NCBI GenBank assembly: GCA_025351525.1
Contig: JANXVV010000350.1
Span: 1-5,839 of the forward strand
DNA from: Humisphaera sp.
GTDB taxonomy: Bacteria; Planctomycetota; Phycisphaerae; Tepidisphaerales; Tepidisphaeraceae
DNA: 5,839 nt
Reading direction: 5' to 3'
In this document: positions 1 to 4,466 of the stretch, piece by piece
Position numbering within the stretch: the first letter of the stretch is position 1
Layout: each line of letters opens with the position of its first letter
The notes under the pieces: generated by a model
Told to the model about the DNA's origin: nothing
What the model saw: the letters and a program-made list of their open reading frames with translations, nothing else
The model's database searches: none
Position numbers and translations under genes: made by a program

Positions 1-106
1 CGAAACGAGTTCGTCCAAATCCTTCAAGTCAAGACTGACCCGAAAGACTGTTACTGCCTGAAACGTCGGCTATGACAAATCAGGTCAGTCGGAAGATTCA
101 AACATA

Positions 107-122
107 CCCGGGCAAGCCCGAG
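107..122 (-). other. CUUG-tetraloop hairpin in the leader
   Basis: The minus-strand RNA reads CUCGGG-CUUG-CCCGGG: a 6-bp stem with one U-G wobble, capped by CUUG, a tetraloop well known from structured RNAs such as rRNA. It supports the view that this region is transcribed leftwards as a folded RNA, because the wobble pair works only on that strand (on the plus strand it is a C-A mismatch). Confidence 0.45.
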
Positions 123-174
123 GCTAAATGAACCAACCGAATCTGCAAGGCTCAAACATCTTCGATGGCTTCTC

Positions 175-198
175 AAAAAAATGATCAAGGAAGATCAC
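175..198 (-). terminator. Weak terminator-like hairpin plus T-run inside the leader
   Basis: On the minus strand a stem GTGATC / GATCAT (5 to 6 bp, A/U-rich, six-base loop) runs directly into seven T residues (181 to 175). This is the shape of an intrinsic terminator, but the stem is weak and has few GC pairs. A pause site, or an attenuator overridden by boxA-dependent antitermination, would fit its place about 140 nt after boxA. That role is inference; chance is a real alternative. Confidence 0.3.
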
Positions 199-238
199 TA
201 TATCTTGCATGCACCACGAGGACGCTTGAGACCCTTTT

Positions 239-265
239 GCCTTCCCACGGCTAAGAGGGAAGGGC
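239..265 (-). other. Second leader hairpin
   Basis: CTTCCC (241-246) pairs with GGGAAG (257-262) across a 10-base loop. The flanking GC (239-240) can pair with GC at 264-265 if one base is bulged. It is one of a row of stems in the leader; I see no further motif in it. Confidence 0.4.
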
Positions 266-282
266 TTAGGATCGCCCAGACC

Positions 283-299
283 CTGCCGTACACCGGCAG
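283..299 (-). other. Perfect hairpin in the rRNA leader
   Basis: The transcript reads CTGCCG-GTGTA-CGGCAG, a perfect 6-bp GC-rich stem with a five-base loop, starting 7 nt after the boxC-like motif. No U-run follows, so it is not an intrinsic terminator. A structural or processing role in the pre-rRNA leader is the simplest reading. Confidence 0.5.
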
Positions 300-305
300 T
301 CCTGG

Positions 306-312
306 ACACACA
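306..312 (-). promoter_or_regulatory. boxC-like motif
   Basis: The minus strand reads TGTGTGT, 23 nt after boxA. E. coli rrn leaders have a TGTGTGGG boxC a short distance after boxA. The motif is short and could occur by chance, so it supports the leader call but proves little alone. Confidence 0.4.
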
Positions 313-335
313 TCCTCGCGGTTATCCAACTATTT

Positions 336-349
336 AATTGCCAAAGAGC
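336..349 (-). promoter_or_regulatory. boxA antitermination motif (NusB/NusE-type site)
   Basis: On the minus strand this reads GCTCTTTGGCAATT. It is close to the E. coli rrn boxA (TGCTCTTTAACAA) and to the 'CTCTTTGACAATT' string often seen just ahead of 16S genes. In E. coli the boxA RNA binds NusB with NusE (ribosomal protein S10) and lets RNA polymerase pass terminators in rRNA operons. It lies about 80 nt downstream of the predicted start. With the promoter, it is the main reason for calling the region an rRNA leader. Confidence 0.72.
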
Positions 350-370
350 TTTATTCCCGCAAACCGTTAC

Positions 371-386
371 GGCAACCTTCGTTACC
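371..386 (-). promoter_or_regulatory. boxB-like hairpin in the rRNA leader
   Basis: The minus-strand transcript reads GGTAAC-GAAG-GTTGCC. It forms a 6-bp stem with one U-G wobble and a four-base loop. It sits about 45 nt after the predicted transcription start and 21 nt before boxA, matching the boxB-then-boxA order of E. coli rrn leaders. The name rests on position and shape only, because boxB sequences are poorly conserved. Confidence 0.5.
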
Positions 387-437
387 ATTCCAATCCGCAG
401 TCCCCATCAGCGACGCGGTCGTCACTGGGGAGGAACG

Positions 438-465
438 AATATAACGAAGTAAATGGGGCTGTCAA
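438..465 (-). promoter_or_regulatory. Sigma70-type promoter for the leftward rRNA leader
   Basis: Read on the minus strand there is a perfect -35 box TTGACA (465 to 460), a 16-bp spacer and a -10 box TATATT (443 to 438, five of six consensus bases). Transcription would start near position 430 and run left. The bases just upstream of the -35 box (about 470-493) are A/T-rich on this strand and could act as an UP element, as in strong rRNA promoters; that part is inference. It is the best promoter match I found in the window. No minus-strand protein gene lies downstream, but antitermination motifs do, which fits an rrn promoter. It is divergent from tadA, whose start is about 190 bp away. Confidence 0.75.
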
Positions 466-651
466 CTGATGGGAATGATTTATTTTGATTTGGTGAAGAA
501 TACGCTTGTTTTTAAGACTATTAAAGCTGTGCTTGTGCGAGCGTCACTACCTTATTCGACCGCTTTTTATAAGAACTTCGTTGGGTAGTTGAGTTGATCT
601 CTTGTTTGATGATGGTGTGTCGGCACGATTACGTTTGTAAAGTATGCGATT

Positions 652-1128
652 ATGGACCCATTGCCATTTGAAAATTGGATGCGATTGGCGATTGTGCAGG
701 CCGAGGCTGCACGGTCACTGGATGAAGTACCGATTGGTTGCGTGGTCGTTCATCAGCCGGAGAGCCGGGTTGTCGGTCGAGGATACAATCGGCGGAATTT
801 GGATTGCGATCCCACCGGGCACGCGGAGATTCTGGCGATTCGCGAGGCGGCTGAAACGTTGGGGAATTGGCGACTGATGGATTGTACGTTGATCGTCACG
901 CTTGAACCTTGTCCGATGTGTGCGGGGGCGATCGTGAATTCGCGAATCCCCCGGCTTATTTATGGGTGCGCCGATCCTAAGGCGGGGGCGGTGCGGACGC
1001 TGTATCAGATCTGTGAGGACACGCGGTTGAATCATCGGGTGGAGGTGATAGCGGGAATATTAGAGCAAGAGTGTTCGATGATATTGAAAGATTTTTTTAA
1101 AGTGCAGAGGGCACTTGGAAAAAAGTAG
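652..1128 (+). CDS. tadA: tRNA-specific adenosine deaminase TadA
   Basis: The 158-residue protein belongs to the cytidine/deoxycytidylate deaminase fold. It most likely converts adenosine 34 to inosine in the anticodon of tRNA-Arg(ACG), so that one tRNA reads several arginine codons; it acts in the cytoplasm as a homodimer. The zinc-site motifs are complete: His57-Ala-Glu59 (HAE, with Glu59 as proton shuttle) and Pro86-Cys87-Pro-Met-Cys90 (PCPMC, the other two zinc ligands). This numbering matches E. coli TadA. VPIG (26-29) near the N-terminus and NSRIPRLIYG (96-105) after the zinc site are also typical. The length is normal for the family. The ATG start has no clear Shine-Dalgarno sequence, but it puts the family's N-terminal helix (FENWMRLAIVQA) at the expected place. 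Guanine deaminase is a less likely relative. I found no convincing promoter in 466-651. A run of seven Ts near the 3' end does not break the frame. Confidence 0.93.
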   Translation: MDPLPFENWMRLAIVQAEAARSLDEVPIGCVVVHQPESRVVGRGYNRRNLDCDPTGHAEILAIREAAETLGNWRLMDCTLIVTLEPCPMCAGAIVNSRIPRLIYGCADPKAGAVRTLYQICEDTRLNHRVEVIAGILEQECSMILKDFFKVQRALGKK

Positions 1129-1158
1129 AGGAGTTTGTTGGGATAGGCTTTAGAAAAC

Positions 1159-1175
1159 CCGGCCCTCCGGGCCGG
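1159..1175. repeat. GC-rich palindrome after tadA
   Basis: CCGGCCC-TCC-GGGCCGG is a perfect 7-bp stem with a three-base loop, 30 bp after the tadA stop. On the plus strand no T-run follows (the next bases are CGCTAATCG), so it is a poor terminator for tadA. On the minus strand it runs into GTTTTC, a weak terminator shape with no gene to serve. It resembles the palindromic intergenic elements found in many copies in planctomycete genomes; whether it is repeated in this genome cannot be seen here. Confidence 0.5.
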
Positions 1176-1201
1176 CGCTAATCGGGGGTGCTCCAAGGGA
1201 G

Positions 1202-1234
1202 AGGCGTTCTGAAACCTTGACGCCTGTTGGCGTC
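1202..1234 (+). promoter_or_regulatory. Two mutually exclusive hairpins just upstream of gcvT
   Basis: ACGCCT (1220-1225) can pair upstream with AGGCGT (1202-1207). The overlapping GACGCC (1219-1224) can instead pair downstream with GGCGTC (1229-1234) across a TGTT loop. Both stems are perfect 6-mers sharing the middle strand, so only one can form at a time. The second ends 19 nt before the preferred gcvT ATG. This could be a switch or simply a small repeat; I see no glycine riboswitch core here. Confidence 0.35.
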
Positions 1235-1253
1235 GCGCATATCCTCGCATCAA

Positions 1254-2354
1254 ATGCTGAAACGCACTCCTTTTCACGATTTTCATGTGTCCGCCGGGGC
1301 GAGGATGGTCGACTTTGCCGGTTGGGAAATGCCGATCGTCTACCGGGGAATTATTGAAGAGCACGAGCAGACTCGCCGCAGCGGCAGCATCTTTGATGTT
1401 TCGCATATGGGGCGGTTACATTTTTCCGGCAAAGAAGCCGTTACATTTCTCAATCGCGTGTTGACGCGCAATGTGTCCGATCAAAAGGTCGGGCAGAGTC
1501 GATATAGCCTCGTCTGCAATGATGCCGGCGGCGTACTCGATGACATCATCATCAGCAAAGATGCCAAAAACTGGATCCTGGTCTGCAACGCCAGCAATCG
1601 CGAAAAGCTCGTCAAATATTTTGGGGATGTCAGGCGGAGCAGCGGATTGGATTTTGACATGTCCGATCAGACCGAAGGCACCGCGATGATCGCGTTGCAG
1701 GGGCCGAAAGTGATCGAGCGCCTCAGCAGTGTTTTCCCCACCGATTTAAAGGCTCTCAAGCGATACCATTTTGTTTCCGACAGTTTTATGATGATGGTGA
1801 AATACACCGTCTTCCGCAGCGGATACACCGGTGAGGATGGCGTGGAATTGATCCTTCCGGCGAAGATGGCGGGCATGGCGATTAAGATGCTCGCGGGGAA
1901 GGCCGATAAACCCGATGCCACGATTAAACCCGCGGGCCTGGGCGCGCGAGATACGCTGCGACTGGAAGCGGGAATGCCGTTGTACGGGCATGAGCTGGGT
2001 GAATCACTCGATCCGATCAGCGCGGGATTGGGATGGGCGGTGGATCTGACGAAAGAGTTTGTCGGCGTCGAGAAACTTCGCGAGATTCATAAGGCCGGGC
2101 CGGCTCGCAAACTGGTGGGCATCGAGCTCGAAGGCAGGCGGATCGCACGGCAAGGGACGTCGATCGTTGTCGATGGCGCAGTGGTAGGTGAAGTGACGAG
2201 CGGGACGTTTAGCCCTACTTTGCAAAAGAGCATCGCGATGGCTTATATCGACTCGGCTTATGCAGTGGAGGGTGGCTTGCTTTCAGCGGATTTGAAAGGG
2301 GTGATGAACCCCGGCAAAGTGGTTAGGCTTCCGTTTTATAAGAGGAATAGTTAA
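1254..2354 (+). CDS. gcvT: Glycine cleavage system T protein (aminomethyltransferase)
   Basis: The 366-residue protein is the tetrahydrofolate-dependent aminomethyltransferase of the glycine cleavage system. It takes the aminomethyl group carried on lipoyl-GcvH, makes 5,10-methylene-tetrahydrofolate and releases ammonia. Family hallmarks run end to end: the N-terminal LKRTPFHDFHV (2-12) and MVDFAGWEMP (18-27), FDVSHMG (47-53), GGVLDD (92-97), where Asp97 aligns by eye with the catalytic Asp of the family, SGYTGEDGVE (189-198), GLGARDTLRLEAGMPLYGHE (228-247), TSGTFSPTLQKSIAMAY (315-331) and the closing VVRLPFYKR (356-364). The length is normal. I chose the ATG at 1254 because homologues begin 'MLKRTP'. 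An in-frame TTG at 1227 would add nine residues encoded by the upstream hairpin and is less likely. No Shine-Dalgarno sequence is visible. gcvH begins 86 bp after the stop, so the two are probably co-transcribed. Confidence 0.95.
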   Translation: MLKRTPFHDFHVSAGARMVDFAGWEMPIVYRGIIEEHEQTRRSGSIFDVSHMGRLHFSGKEAVTFLNRVLTRNVSDQKVGQSRYSLVCNDAGGVLDDIIISKDAKNWILVCNASNREKLVKYFGDVRRSSGLDFDMSDQTEGTAMIALQGPKVIERLSSVFPTDLKALKRYHFVSDSFMMMVKYTVFRSGYTGEDGVELILPAKMAGMAIKMLAGKADKPDATIKPAGLGARDTLRLEAGMPLYGHELGESLDPISAGLGWAVDLTKEFVGVEKLREIHKAGPARKLVGIELEGRRIARQGTSIVVDGAVVGEVTSGTFSPTLQKSIAMAYIDSAYAVEGGLLSADLKGVMNPGKVVRLPFYKRNS

Positions 2355-2407
2355 GAAACGCTGTTTGGAATTTTGAGTGTACTTGTCTAACGCGATTCAA
2401 CAAGGAA

Positions 2408-2428
2408 ACACGGGCCGTGCGCCCGTGT
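2408..2428 (+). repeat. Perfect hairpin between gcvT and gcvH
   Basis: ACACGGGC-CGTGC-GCCCGTGT forms a perfect 8-bp stem with a five-base loop, ending 12 nt before the gcvH ATG. No T-run follows (CATCAATAAAAT), so termination is unlikely. It may be a palindromic repeat of the planctomycete type. In the mRNA it may protect ends, or affect gcvH translation because it lies where a ribosome would land; those roles are inference. Confidence 0.5.
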
Positions 2429-2440
2429 CATCAATAAAAT

Positions 2441-2821
2441 ATGTCAGCTCCCACCGATCGTCGTTATCTTCAAACTCACGAATGGCATCAACCGCAAGGG
2501 GATACCATTACCATCGGCATCACGCAATTCGCGGCGGATGAATTGACCGATATCACCTTCGTTCAACTTCCGAAAGTCGGTACAAAGCTCATTGCGAACA
2601 AAGCGTTCGGTGAGATCGAATCCGTCAAAGCCACCAGCGATTTATACAGTGGGGTCAGCGGTGAAGTGGTCGCGGTGAACGAAAAGCTTTCCGGTGAACC
2701 CGGCCTGGTGAATCGCGATCCCTATGCCGGGGGATGGATGATCAAGGTCAAGGTGACGGACGCCGCCGACATGACTAAACTTCTGTCGACCGAAGATTAC
2801 TTGACGAAGACGGGACATTAG
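2441..2821 (+). CDS. gcvH: Glycine cleavage system H protein (lipoyl carrier)
   Basis: The 126-residue protein is the mobile lipoylated carrier of the glycine cleavage system. It shuttles the aminomethyl group from the P protein to the T protein and is then reoxidised by the L protein (lipoamide dehydrogenase). The start RRYLQTHEWH (7-16) is the usual 'rYt.eHEW' motif. ITIGITQFAADELTDITFVQLP (23-44) is the typical biotinyl/lipoyl fold entry. GEIESVKATSDLYS (57-70) holds the lipoylation site, Lys63. GVSGEV (71-76) follows, with Gly71 where most homologues have Pro, a mild variant. The end GWMIKVKV (98-105) and LLSTEDYL (114-121) is normal, as is the length. The ATG at 2441 gives the expected N-terminus; no clear Shine-Dalgarno sequence precedes it. 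It lies between gcvT and gcvPA on the same strand. Confidence 0.96.
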   Translation: MSAPTDRRYLQTHEWHQPQGDTITIGITQFAADELTDITFVQLPKVGTKLIANKAFGEIESVKATSDLYSGVSGEVVAVNEKLSGEPGLVNRDPYAGGWMIKVKVTDAADMTKLLSTEDYLTKTGH

Positions 2822-2830
2822 TAGGAGACT

Positions 2831-2907
2831 AGTTGCCGGTTGCCAGTTGTTAGTTGCCAGTAAATACATTGCATTTACTGGCAACTAACGACTGGCAACT
2901 GACAACT
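2831..2907. repeat. Long inverted repeat made of heptamers between gcvH and gcvPA
   Basis: Two 35-base arms (2831-2865 and 2873-2907) are reverse complements at 32 of 35 positions and flank a seven-base loop (ACATTGC). On the plus-strand RNA two of the three mismatches are G-U wobbles, so the mRNA would fold into one long hairpin. Each arm is built from tandem 7-base units close to TTGCCAG: TTGCCGG, TTGCCAG, TTGTTAG, TTGCCAG on the left, with their complements on the right. The structure fills almost the whole gap between the gcvH stop and the gcvPA ATG (2917). No T-run follows, so it is not a standard terminator. It could be a small mobile palindrome or an mRNA stability/processing element; both are inference. 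Confidence 0.8.
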
Positions 2908-2916
2908 TCAGCATTC

Positions 2917-4323
2917 ATGGATTACGTTCAATTCACTTCCAAACAACGTGACGAGATGCTCCGCGCGGTGGGAGCCAAGAGCATCGACGATTTGCTTCGG
3001 CAGATTCCCGATGAGTATCGCATGCGCGAAGCGCTCAACATCCCCACGGGGATGGATGAGTTGTCGCTGCGCGCGCATTTGAGTCAGTTGGCCGGTCGAA
3101 ACGAGTCGGCGGATCAGAAAACCTGCTTTCTGGGCGCGGGAGTTTACGACCACTTCATCCCCACCCTCGTCGATCATCTGGCGATGAAGGGTGAATTTCT
3201 CACCGCTTATACGCCCTATCAGGCCGAGGCGTCGCAGGGTTCCCTGCAGGCGTTTTTCGAGTTTCAGACGATGATCTGCCAGCTCACCGGCATGGATGTG
3301 AGCAACGCATCTCTGTACGAAGGTGCGACGGCTTTGGCGGAAGCGGTCATCATGGCGCTGAACGTCACCGGCAAGCGCGAGATTCTGGTCAGTCGGGGTG
3401 TGCATCCGCATTATCGGCAGGTGCTGCAAACTTATCTGTCCGATCTCCCGGCGATCTACAAAGAAATTCCGCTGAAGCATGGCGTGACGGATGCGACGGA
3501 ATTGGAAGCGCTGCTCGAGGAAGACACGGCCGCCGTCGTCACGCAGTCGCCGAATTTTTTGGGGCACATCGAGCGGATCGATACGATCACGAAGTTTGCC
3601 CACGCGAATCAATCGCTCAGTATTCAGTCATTCAATCCGCTGAGCCTTGGGCTGTTGAAACGGCCCGGTGAGATGGATGTCGATATTGCGACGGGTGAAG
3701 GTCAACCGCTGGGCATCCCGCTTCAGTTTGGCGGGCCTTACCTGGGACTGTTCACCTGCAAAACGCAGTTCATGCGGAAGATGCCTGGCCGATTGATCGG
3801 GCAGACGCTCGATCTGGAAGGTAAGCGCGCCTTTTGCCTGACATTGCAAACGCGCGAGCAACATATTCGTCGGGAAAAGGCCACGAGCAACGTCTGCACC
3901 AATCAAGGGCTTCTCGCGCTGCGGGCCAGTGTTTACATGGCTACCATGGGGCCGAAAGGTTTGCAGGAAGCCGCCCAGTTGTGCTTCAATAAAACGTCGT
4001 ATCTAGTGAGTCGTTTGAAAGATGCCGGGTTGTCGCTCCGCTTCCCCGATCAGGCGTATTTTAATGAGGTGCTGGTCAAGCTCGATCGGCCGGTCAAGCA
4101 AATATTGACGGAGGCGAGTGAAGCCGGTTATCTGGCTGGGTATAATGTCGGCGAACATTATCCCGAGTTGTCAGACTGTTTGCTGATCGCAGTGACGGAG
4201 AAACGGACCAAGGCGGAGATCGATGCATTGGTCGACTTGCTGGCAGGCGAAGCGGCGGGCGTGCATCCAACCGAAACCGGGCACGATGCGGTTCAATTTG
4301 TCGGACGCGATTTGGCGGAGTAG
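2917..4323 (+). CDS. gcvPA: Glycine dehydrogenase (decarboxylating) subunit 1, GcvPA
   Basis: The 468-residue protein is the N-terminal-half subunit of the two-part glycine decarboxylase (P protein). With GcvPB it decarboxylates glycine and attaches the aminomethyl group to lipoyl-GcvH. Family motifs include FTSKQRDEML (6-15), FLGAGVYDHFIP (71-82), AYTPYQAEASQGSLQ (97-111), LYEGATALAEA (133-143), GEGQPLG (260-266), FGGPYLGLF (271-279) and TREQHIRREKATSNVCTNQ (312-330). The PLP-binding lysine lies in the GcvPB partner, so this subunit alone should be inactive. I chose the ATG at 2917. A TTG at 2854 is in frame but would translate the inverted repeat, and 'MDYVQFTSKQRDEML' fits the family start. 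The last ~24 residues (about 445-468) extend past the usual end 'CVTEKRTKEEIDALV' and look unconserved. A strong terminator follows 22 nt after the stop, and gcvPB is not next to it. Confidence 0.95.
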   Translation: MDYVQFTSKQRDEMLRAVGAKSIDDLLRQIPDEYRMREALNIPTGMDELSLRAHLSQLAGRNESADQKTCFLGAGVYDHFIPTLVDHLAMKGEFLTAYTPYQAEASQGSLQAFFEFQTMICQLTGMDVSNASLYEGATALAEAVIMALNVTGKREILVSRGVHPHYRQVLQTYLSDLPAIYKEIPLKHGVTDATELEALLEEDTAAVVTQSPNFLGHIERIDTITKFAHANQSLSIQSFNPLSLGLLKRPGEMDVDIATGEGQPLGIPLQFGGPYLGLFTCKTQFMRKMPGRLIGQTLDLEGKRAFCLTLQTREQHIRREKATSNVCTNQGLLALRASVYMATMGPKGLQEAAQLCFNKTSYLVSRLKDAGLSLRFPDQAYFNEVLVKLDRPVKQILTEASEAGYLAGYNVGEHYPELSDCLLIAVTEKRTKAEIDALVDLLAGEAAGVHPTETGHDAVQFVGRDLAE

Positions 4324-4339
4324 AGATGGCATGAATGAA

Positions 4340-4406
4340 GGTGGCATGGGCGTCTCGCCCATGTTTTTTAGCTGAAGAAATGCATGGGCGAGACGCCCAT
4401 GCTACC
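4340..4406. repeat. Paired planctomycete-type palindromic repeat (two inverted copies)
   Basis: Two 24-base copies (4340-4363 and 4383-4406) face each other across 19 bases and are reverse complements except for one G-T pair. The core of each is itself a hairpin: CATGGGCG-TCT-CGCCCATG (4345-4363) and CATGGGCG-AGA-CGCCCATG (4383-4401). The outer ends read GGTGG and CTACC. The RNA can therefore form either two short hairpins or one long 24-bp stem. From memory, this element (read through as peptides such as 'MGVSP' or 'MGETPMP') occurs in many copies in Planctomycetes and relatives, which makes it a lineage clue. The paired layout resembles a REP/BIME-type unit; its mobility is not shown here. 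Confidence 0.85.
4345..4369 (+). terminator. Intrinsic terminator after gcvPA
   Basis: A perfect 8-bp GC-rich stem with a three-base loop (CATGGGCG-TCT-CGCCCATG) is followed at once by six Ts (4364-4369), a textbook Rho-independent terminator on the plus strand. It lies 22 nt past the gcvPA stop and is the left copy of the inverted repeat, so the repeat appears to serve as the end of the gcv transcript. The right copy lacks a T-run on either strand. Confidence 0.78.
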
Positions 4407-4466
4407 AGTTTGCAAGTGACCGGATTTTGGGTGAAAAAAAGAGCATTCCGAATTAAAGCGTGACGT

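Larger units (their letters stand above)
1..430 (-). other. rRNA transcript leader (partial; rRNA gene lies beyond the left edge)
   Basis: This 430-base stretch has no convincing protein gene on either strand. On the minus strand it starts at a strong promoter and then carries a boxB-like hairpin, boxA, a boxC-like motif and several stable hairpins, the layout of a bacterial rRNA operon leader. Such leaders load the Nus-factor antitermination complex and help fold and process the precursor rRNA. No mature rRNA sequence is recognisable inside: the usual 16S start (AGAGTTTGAT-like) does not appear before position 1. The leader is therefore at least about 430 nt, long compared with E. coli. The gene to the left is most likely 16S. 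An unlinked 23S is possible, since rRNA genes are often separated in Planctomycetes. The leader call is fairly firm; which rRNA follows is inference. Confidence 0.7.

Noticed and set aside
181..444. Open frame of 87 codons on the plus strand, and a 61-codon frame on the minus strand at 124-309
   Set aside because: Both lie within the rRNA leader, show no recognisable domain, and are crossed by hairpins, boxA and the promoter.
466..651. Plus-strand promoter for tadA (for example TATAAG at 568-573) and a second leftward promoter (TATAAA near 567-572)
   Set aside because: No acceptable -35 box at 16-18 bp spacing was found for either.
1091..1097. Run of seven Ts near the end of tadA as a possible frameshift site
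   Set aside because: The frame continues normally to a stop at the expected family length, so no frameshift is needed.
1129..1253. Possible glycine riboswitch ahead of gcvT
   Set aside because: A GGGAGAGG string is present, but I see no CCGAAGG-type core or paired aptamer layout, and the gap is short.
1227..1253. TTG start for gcvT, nine residues upstream
   Set aside because: The added residues come from the GGCGTC hairpin region, and homologues start at the MLKRTP equivalent.
2831..2907. CRISPR-like array in the heptamer repeats
   Set aside because: Units are 7 bases, directly tandem and mirrored, with no spacers of regular length and no cas genes.
2854..2916. TTG start for gcvPA, 21 residues upstream
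   Set aside because: It would translate the inverted repeat; the ATG at 2917 gives the normal family N-terminus.
2908..3612. 234-codon open frame on the minus strand
   Set aside because: It is an antisense shadow of gcvPA, with composition and residues explained by the strong plus-strand gene.
4407..4466. Promoter for the aminotransferase (TTGGGT at 4427 with GAATTA near 4450)
   Set aside because: Both boxes match consensus poorly; not strong enough to list.
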